64,000 bases of DNA from Ampullaceana balthica (Eukaryota > Mollusca > Gastropoda > Lymnaeidae). The position numbers and the translations under genes were made by a program. The stretch lies in assembly GCA_944989445.1 (NCBI GenBank), contig CALYLW010000168.1:186001-250000 (forward strand), given 5' to 3'. The notes beneath the pieces were generated by a model. It was not told where the DNA came from, ran no database searches, and saw nothing but the letters and a program-made list of their open reading frames with translations. Below are positions 59,192 to 64,000 of this stretch, in pieces; position 1 is the stretch's first letter, and the number at the start of each line of letters is the position of its first letter.

Positions 59192-60039
59192 CAACGGTGG
59201 CCAAACTGCGGCTCTTCTGCGTTCACATTGCGGCTCCCGAACAATTTATGAATTTTGAACCTTGAAATGTATACTATTTTAATGAAAGTTTTTTTTAATT
59301 GACTGAAACAGGACAATATATGAAAAATATTGGGCTTGATTTATATTTTCAACGTTGAAGGAAGAGATTGGTTTCTGGTTGATTAGTGATATAAACTATT
59401 AAATTTGTGGTTCCTATTTTGGTCAAATTCGCATTTGTTCCTACTAAAATTAGTAACTTATAATTTAAAATTTTACATGAAAATATAAAAATTCTGCAAG
59501 AATGGGAACAGGACTTTGCATTTATCGATAAAGACGATAAGCCAATTTTAATTCTTTTGTGAAATGCTACTAGCAAATTTAAAAGCTAGCAATTTGATGC
59601 CAACTATAAAAAATTCATGACGTTCAAAAAAATCAAAGAATCGAGACGTAACAAGTTACAAGTATCTGGCAGAATCTCGTTGAATTACAACTACTTTATA
59701 CCAACCAGATTTAAAGACAGTTGATAGTTCAAAGGCTACTCAGAAGAATCATAACACTTAATGTGCACTATAATTATGAGTTTAAATGCATTTTACATTT
59801 TTAAATGTTTGTTAATTTTGGAACTGAAATTACTTCAACATAAGGTTAGGGTTAAAACAAGCAAAAAATTTTAATGATTAAATTTGAATAAACAATATAA
59901 TAATTGTTAAAAAAAATAAATCACTGAAGCAATGTTTAATTGCGAATTGGGCCGTGAACCTTAATGCTTCAATGCGGCTCTCAACAATTTTTAAAATTAT
60001 CAAAATGACTCTCAGATATTACAAGTCTGGCCACCCCTG
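59192..60039 (+). mobile_element. hAT element with perfect 8 bp duplication, transposase remnant
   Basis: Ends CAACGGTGGCCAAACTGCGG and GTCTGGCCACCCCTG are imperfect inverted repeats. GGCTATAT flanks both sides exactly (59184-59191, 60040-60047). CTGCGGCTCTTC at the left and ATGCGGCTCTCAACAATTT at the right are subterminal repeats. The interior keeps part of a hAT transposase N-terminus. Confidence 0.93.
59500..59690 (+). pseudogene. hAT transposase N-terminal remnant
   Basis: The + strand reads WEQDFAFIDKDDKP, a gap with a stop, then NATSKFKSSNL, which resembles the zinc-finger-like start of hAT transposases of the GTF2IRD2/ZBED-like type (a CxxC, then K-x-x-NLxRH). The cysteines are lost and several stops interrupt it. 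Confidence 0.65.
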
Positions 60040-60047
60040 GGCTATAT

Positions 60048-61240
60048 TAATAATTATTAATAAGCCTATTTAAAAATTATGGATTCAATACAAAAGTCAT
60101 TAGCTATTAATAGTCTAACGACCTTTAGCCTATAAATAAGTATTCTTCTAATTTAAAGTCAGTATAACTGAAACATTTTTTTGGATGTGGGAATAACGCT
60201 AGGCAATATTCCCACAGCTGTGTGAATAACGCTAGACATTATTCCCACAGCTGTGTGAATAATGCTAGCCTTTTGTTAAAACCTTACTTGGTGATAATGT
60301 TGTCAGTTTCCACTGCTCATACTTTCAATTTACAAATGACTGGGAGAAGAAATAAGTTGATTTCCTCATTGAATGAAGAAAGATAGGGGGGTTATAAAGA
60401 GTCAAAGATGGTAGAGTATTGCTTTGTAGAGCAATAAAATATCATATGTGTTGAATGAAAAGTTTATAATCTCTTTTTTAAAAAAATATCTAAATTATTA
60501 GGCTAAAGAGGGGTAATAGGCCCCACCTACTGGGTCATTGACTAAAATGTTTGGTGCTATTTGTTAAAGAAAGAGGGGCATTAAGCTCTACATGGTAGAA
60601 AGAATCTAAATAATCAGGGAAAAATTTACAACCATGTTTGGGTTTCTAGACTATGGCATTGATTATAACTTTGCATCTTTGTATGAGTGATTTTTTTCTT
60701 CAGTTTCCTGTTTCATTCAAACGTGTCTTAAAATTTTTTGCTCAGTCAGTTCATCTTTGTTTTGATGATGAAACAATATTTTTAAGCTAAGATTTTCAAA
60801 CTTCCCTCTAGTTACAAGTACATCTCTACTAAGTAAGTACCATTTTTCAATTTTAACAATCTGTGTATGTCATTTTTGGGTTAAAAACTTATATTTGTAG
60901 GCCATCTACTGCTAGTGAGTTAAGCGAGGAAGCCATTCGTTTTTGCAAAATAAAGTTGATGAATGATTTGATATTGTTTTTAAAGAGCTCTAATATTAAC
61001 ATAAATGTAAAACTTTCCTGTATTATTTTGAATGGAGAGGATTTGTGAGAGCCCTTTGGTCAAGTTGCTCATTAATTAGTTTGTTTAAATTTATTTATGA
61101 AAATGCCTCAATCTTTAAAAAAATGTGAAAACCACTAAAAATATTGATAAAATAAAGAAATTTCATGTTTTAAACTAATTAGCAATATTTAAGAAATGCT
61201 TCAAAATAAAAAATTTTTTTTTAATGATTTATGGAAATAA
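60048..61240. other. AT-rich DNA with one small tandem repeat
   Basis: At 60185-60270 a ~33 bp unit (GTGTGAATAACGCTAGACAT, then TATTCCCACAGCT) is repeated about 2.5 times. A + frame at 60863-61048 follows an acceptor-like TTTGTAG and reads SELSEEAIRFCK; I recognise no family. Confidence 0.4.
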
Positions 61241-61432
61241 TTTTTTTATATTTGCTTTTGCATTTTTGATAATATATCTATTAGTCACAAATCATGGATC
61301 GTGGACCTAGTCTTGACTAGTTGTGAGGCTTTCCAAGGCACCATCCCAAGAAAAACAGAGTACTATGCAAGGGCTAAAGCTGGGGGCCGTTGGGCTATTG
61401 AAAAATTGTTTGAACTACACAAGAATACTTAA
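61241..61432 (+). other. Unassigned 63-codon open segment
   Basis: Open on + from a stop at 61238 to TAA at 61430. The part from 61295 (WIVDLVLTSCEAFQGTIPRK, then YYARAKAGG and AIEKLFELHK) looks protein-like in composition, unlike its surroundings, but has no ATG and matches no family I recognise. It could be an exon, a gene fragment or chance. Confidence 0.3.
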
Positions 61433-61853
61433 CAGGATGTGAAAATTATGTGGTTACCCCAGTCAGAAATTTATCTGTGATGAAACAGACTTCTTCACTG
61501 ACAACAAGACACACAAAAAAGGTGAACCAAAGCATTTGGTACCATGTTAAATGGATAGAAATCCAAGAAGAGGCTTATATTTTTAAGACTAGCAAAATAC
61601 CCGCGCTCTGCTGCGGAAGTTAGGATTTTAGTAAGCATTGAAAACCCGTTTCACACCAATTCAAAACACCAATAGAATTCAGTCTGGATCATGATTGATA
61701 TACTTGTTTGTCAATGTCGTGTAAAATAAAATGGGTACTAAAATGACATTAGGGGCCCACGTGCAAAATGGATGCAGGATGTGCATATCTCATAAGGTCT
61801 GAGAATTTCAATCTCGGCCATGATAAGGATATGTGTCTATATTTATTTTAATT
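61433..61853. other. Intergenic DNA with a CCCGCGC motif repeat end
   Basis: CTAGCAAAATACCCGCGCTC at 61589-61608 resembles the start of short repeats common in invertebrate genomes. No other end was found. Confidence 0.35.
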
Positions 61854-62865
61854 TAGGGGTCTACCGATATAGCCGATATATTGGCACCGATATCTGGATA
61901 TCGGTAACATGTAAAGATCCCGATATTGACGTCACCGATATTTTTTTTTACGTCAAAAAAAAATACAATAAAAAAAAACGAAAAAAACCTATCATTTAGA
62001 TTTACAATATCTCGACAAATTAATAAAATTAATATATCGACCCCGATACCGGTATTGAAATAGCCAAAAGAGTCCTAGTATTAATATGTACAGTCACGAT
62101 ACAGTGTGACATGTGCTATGATATTGTTTAGGTATCGGCCAATTTTCGTATACTCGGAAATACTGTGTAACTAGTGCCGATACCAAGTATACCGTAATTG
62201 CTCTAATAAATGGATAACATGTAAACAATATGTTGACGTAATTGCTATAATAGCAAAGATGCACGCAGAATCGCAGATGTCTAAAACATTTCGTTTCGTA
62301 TGGAATAACAAAATGTACCGTGTGCAGACTTGTTGTCATTGGCAACCATTGATCCTTCAACCTCATTTTCACTCTATTACAAATACGTTGTTCTCATTGT
62401 TTCATTCATAATAAAAGGTGGCCGTGTGCAAAAGCCATTAAACTATTGGTTAGAATTAATAATTATGAGTTTAAGTTAAAGTTTCAAAAGGAGTTCCTAA
62501 TTTTGCTTGTACATTTTTATAAAGGACGGTTCGTTTTGTCATGAGTCTTATATAGGTCATGAATTGGAACTTGTAAACATATCAGAAACTTGGTTTCGGC
62601 CAACAACAAAAAAATCGGTAATATCGGCAAAACTGCATATCGGCAGACCCCTAAATTATAAAATATAAATAATGTCAAGTGATAAATTTAAGAATGACGT
62701 CATCAAATATGACCACTGTTATTATATGTCCTAACAAATACTCATATTGGCACTCATATCGGGAAAAAATATAGGTCATATCGGCCAAAATACATATCGG
62801 TAGACCCCTAATATAAAATATAAATAATTAGGAGTGATAAATTTAAGAATGACGTCATCAAATAA
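61854..62865. mobile_element. TIR element with ATATCGG subrepeats, copy 2, interrupted
   Basis: Starts TAGGGGTCTACCGATAT; right ends CATATCGG(C/T)AGACCCCTA occur near 62650 and 62810. A third terminal module begins as in copy 1 but is cut at 62865, after GACGTCATCAAATAA, by the hAT-like element. Confidence 0.82.
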
Positions 62866-64000
62866 CAGGGTGTCCACCCAAATCTGGTCCAAAAAAATCC
62901 TACCAGCCACCAAAAAATCCTACCATCCAACCGACAAGTAAAAGTTATTATTCGGACAAGTAAAAGTATATATTCGACAAGTAAAAATTTAACTTGCAGT
63001 ATTGTATGTTTTTTTGTTAACATATTTTGTAAAAAATAACCTAAAAACTGACAAGAACACAACTACATACCTTCATTCTACTTCAGCAATGTATTCATTT
63101 AGACTAGAGGATCACATCTGTACTACGTACTTGATATCCGTATAGTCAAATTATTCATCCTTAAAGAACTTATCATTGTACTTAAATTGTTCATTGGTAA
63201 AGTTGATTTATAAAACAAATAATTTCAAATCATTTACACTATATATACAGTTTATAAACAATTTACAATAGACAGCTGCCTTTTAAAGCTTCAGCTCAGC
63301 CTCCCTCTCATTGATGAGAGCAGCTAGAACCTTTACCTCCTCTTTCTTCTTTGTGGCATCACTCTTAAAAGCTAAGCTTTTTACAATTGAAGCATGTACA
63401 TCTTTTCCTGTTTCCTTCACTGCCTTTTCTATAATTTCATCAGCAGATTTGATTAAAAGATCAATATCAAGCTCTATCTTCCTCTTCTTTGCTTTCATGT
63501 CTGTGATTTCTTCTGCCTTTCTCTTCCTTTTCCCAGTCTGCTCACTTTCTTCTTTATCTTTCTTCTTCTTATCTATAGCATCAATGTAGGTTTTGTGGGC
63601 CTTACTAGAGTAGTCTAACATTTTTTTGTTGATAGGAATCTCAGCCAAAGGCCCGTTGTCCTTGACATACTGACATATCAGTCTCTTAGCTACTAAACTT
63701 TCTTCCAACAGGTTCTCTACAGTTGCTTCTTTGTTGGTTGAGAAACCCCTCTCAACATCAGCATTGCCATGGCTTAGCAGCAGGACCATCTGGATTACCT
63801 TTTTCAATGCAGGTGAACTATCCAACTGACCATGTTCAATGAAGAACTCATCTAGGCGCTCACCATTGTACCTCACTGTTGATTGAGACAGCCTATCTAC
63901 CAGGGTCTCAAAGTCATATAACACCTGATCCACCTCATCACCCTGGATCCATTTCGTAAGGCTGAGATGCTCTGTCACTTTCTTGAACAGTTTCTTGGCT
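62866..64000 (-). mobile_element. hAT-like element, 3' part, runs off the window
   Basis: CAGGGTGTCCACCC at 62866 is a hAT-style terminus and lies exactly where copy 2 of the ATATCGG element departs from copy 1. The 8 bases before it (TCAAATAA) would be the target duplication. The transposase-like gene inside is on the - strand, so this is its 3' end. Confidence 0.7.
63283..64000 (-). CDS. hAT-type transposase-like protein, C-terminal part
   Basis: Open from the window edge to TAA at 63283, at least 239 residues of the C-terminus, no stop or frameshift. LLLSHGNADVERGFS corresponds to the hAT dimerisation motif (a serine/glycine turn, then ERxFS). The preceding part is acidic and leucine-rich. 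The second half is strongly charged, with KRKRKAEE and MKAKKRKIE as a likely bipartite nuclear signal and a probable coiled coil. No ATG lies within the visible frame. The intact frame contrasts with the dead hAT copies at 56119 and 59500. Either a live or recent transposon or a domesticated copy. Confidence 0.72.
   Translation of the reverse strand, partial: AKKLFKKVTEHLSLTKWIQGDEVDQVLYDFETLVDRLSQSTVRYNGERLDEFFIEHGQLDSSPALKKVIQMVLLLSHGNADVERGFSTNKEATVENLLEESLVAKRLICQYVKDNGPLAEIPINKKMLDYSSKAHKTYIDAIDKKKKDKEESEQTGKRKRKAEEITDMKAKKRKIELDIDLLIKSADEIIEKAVKETGKDVHASIVKSLAFKSDATKKKEEVKVLAALINEREAELKL

Noticed and set aside
60260..60420. Candidate first exon of NDUFB4 (ATG and GTAAGG donor on -)
   Set aside because: The frame from the ATG stops after five codons.

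Overview
The window is animal nuclear DNA: AT-rich, with spliced genes, long introns, a very high load of tandem repeats and many layers of transposable elements. A mollusc, most likely a gastropod, is my best guess from the kinds of repeats, but no single-copy marker proves it. There are no bacterial features and no CRISPR array.

Host genes are few. On the + strand, a complete four-exon TMEM45-family membrane protein gene runs from 40033 to 47196 (293 codons plus stop, all splice sites GT/AG, phases consistent). On the - strand, the two 3' exons of NDUFB4 (a complex I accessory subunit) lie at 56950-56807 and 52582-52511. Their 4.2 kb intron holds a LINE, a minisatellite and a dead hAT transposase. 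The 5' part of NDUFB4 was not located. A hAT-type transposase-like gene enters from the right edge on the - strand (64000-63283), and the left terminus of its element appears to be at 62866.

The most interesting object is a 7,180 bp LTR retrotransposon at 15576-22755. Its two 550 bp LTRs show no difference by eye and it is flanked by a perfect TTAAT duplication. Its RT and RNase H are of the Ty3/Gypsy type, but its pol order is protease - integrase - reverse transcriptase - RNase H, the order of Ty1/Copia. This is the arrangement of the small Gmr1-like group. A diverged antisense solo LTR of the same kind sits at 10336-10810 with its own duplication (GTTTG), inside a minisatellite.

Layout: 0-5 kb, five minisatellites; 5-10 kb, decayed LINE and nested inverted-repeat MITEs; 10-15 kb, solo LTR, hAT MITE, a 1.8 kb 28-bp satellite with higher-order structure, and a TA-flanked MITE; 15-24 kb, LTR element inside a tandem array of a ~470 bp repeat; 24-33 kb, a 280 bp duplication, hAT MITEs, a LINE fragment and tRNA-derived SINEs; 33-39 kb, three minisatellites; 40-47 kb, the TMEM45-like gene with introns full of repeats; 47-52 kb, a second TIR element with a SINE inside it and two minisatellites; 52-57 kb, NDUFB4 3' exons; 57-64 kb, decayed hAT elements, a second copy of the TIR element, and the transposase at the edge.

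Nesting lets the window serve as its own control. Several insertions can be read against an uninterrupted copy of the target, which gives exact termini and target-site duplications. About 17 minisatellites with different units cover roughly 11 kb (about 17% of the window); this explains most of the long open frames that do not encode real proteins.
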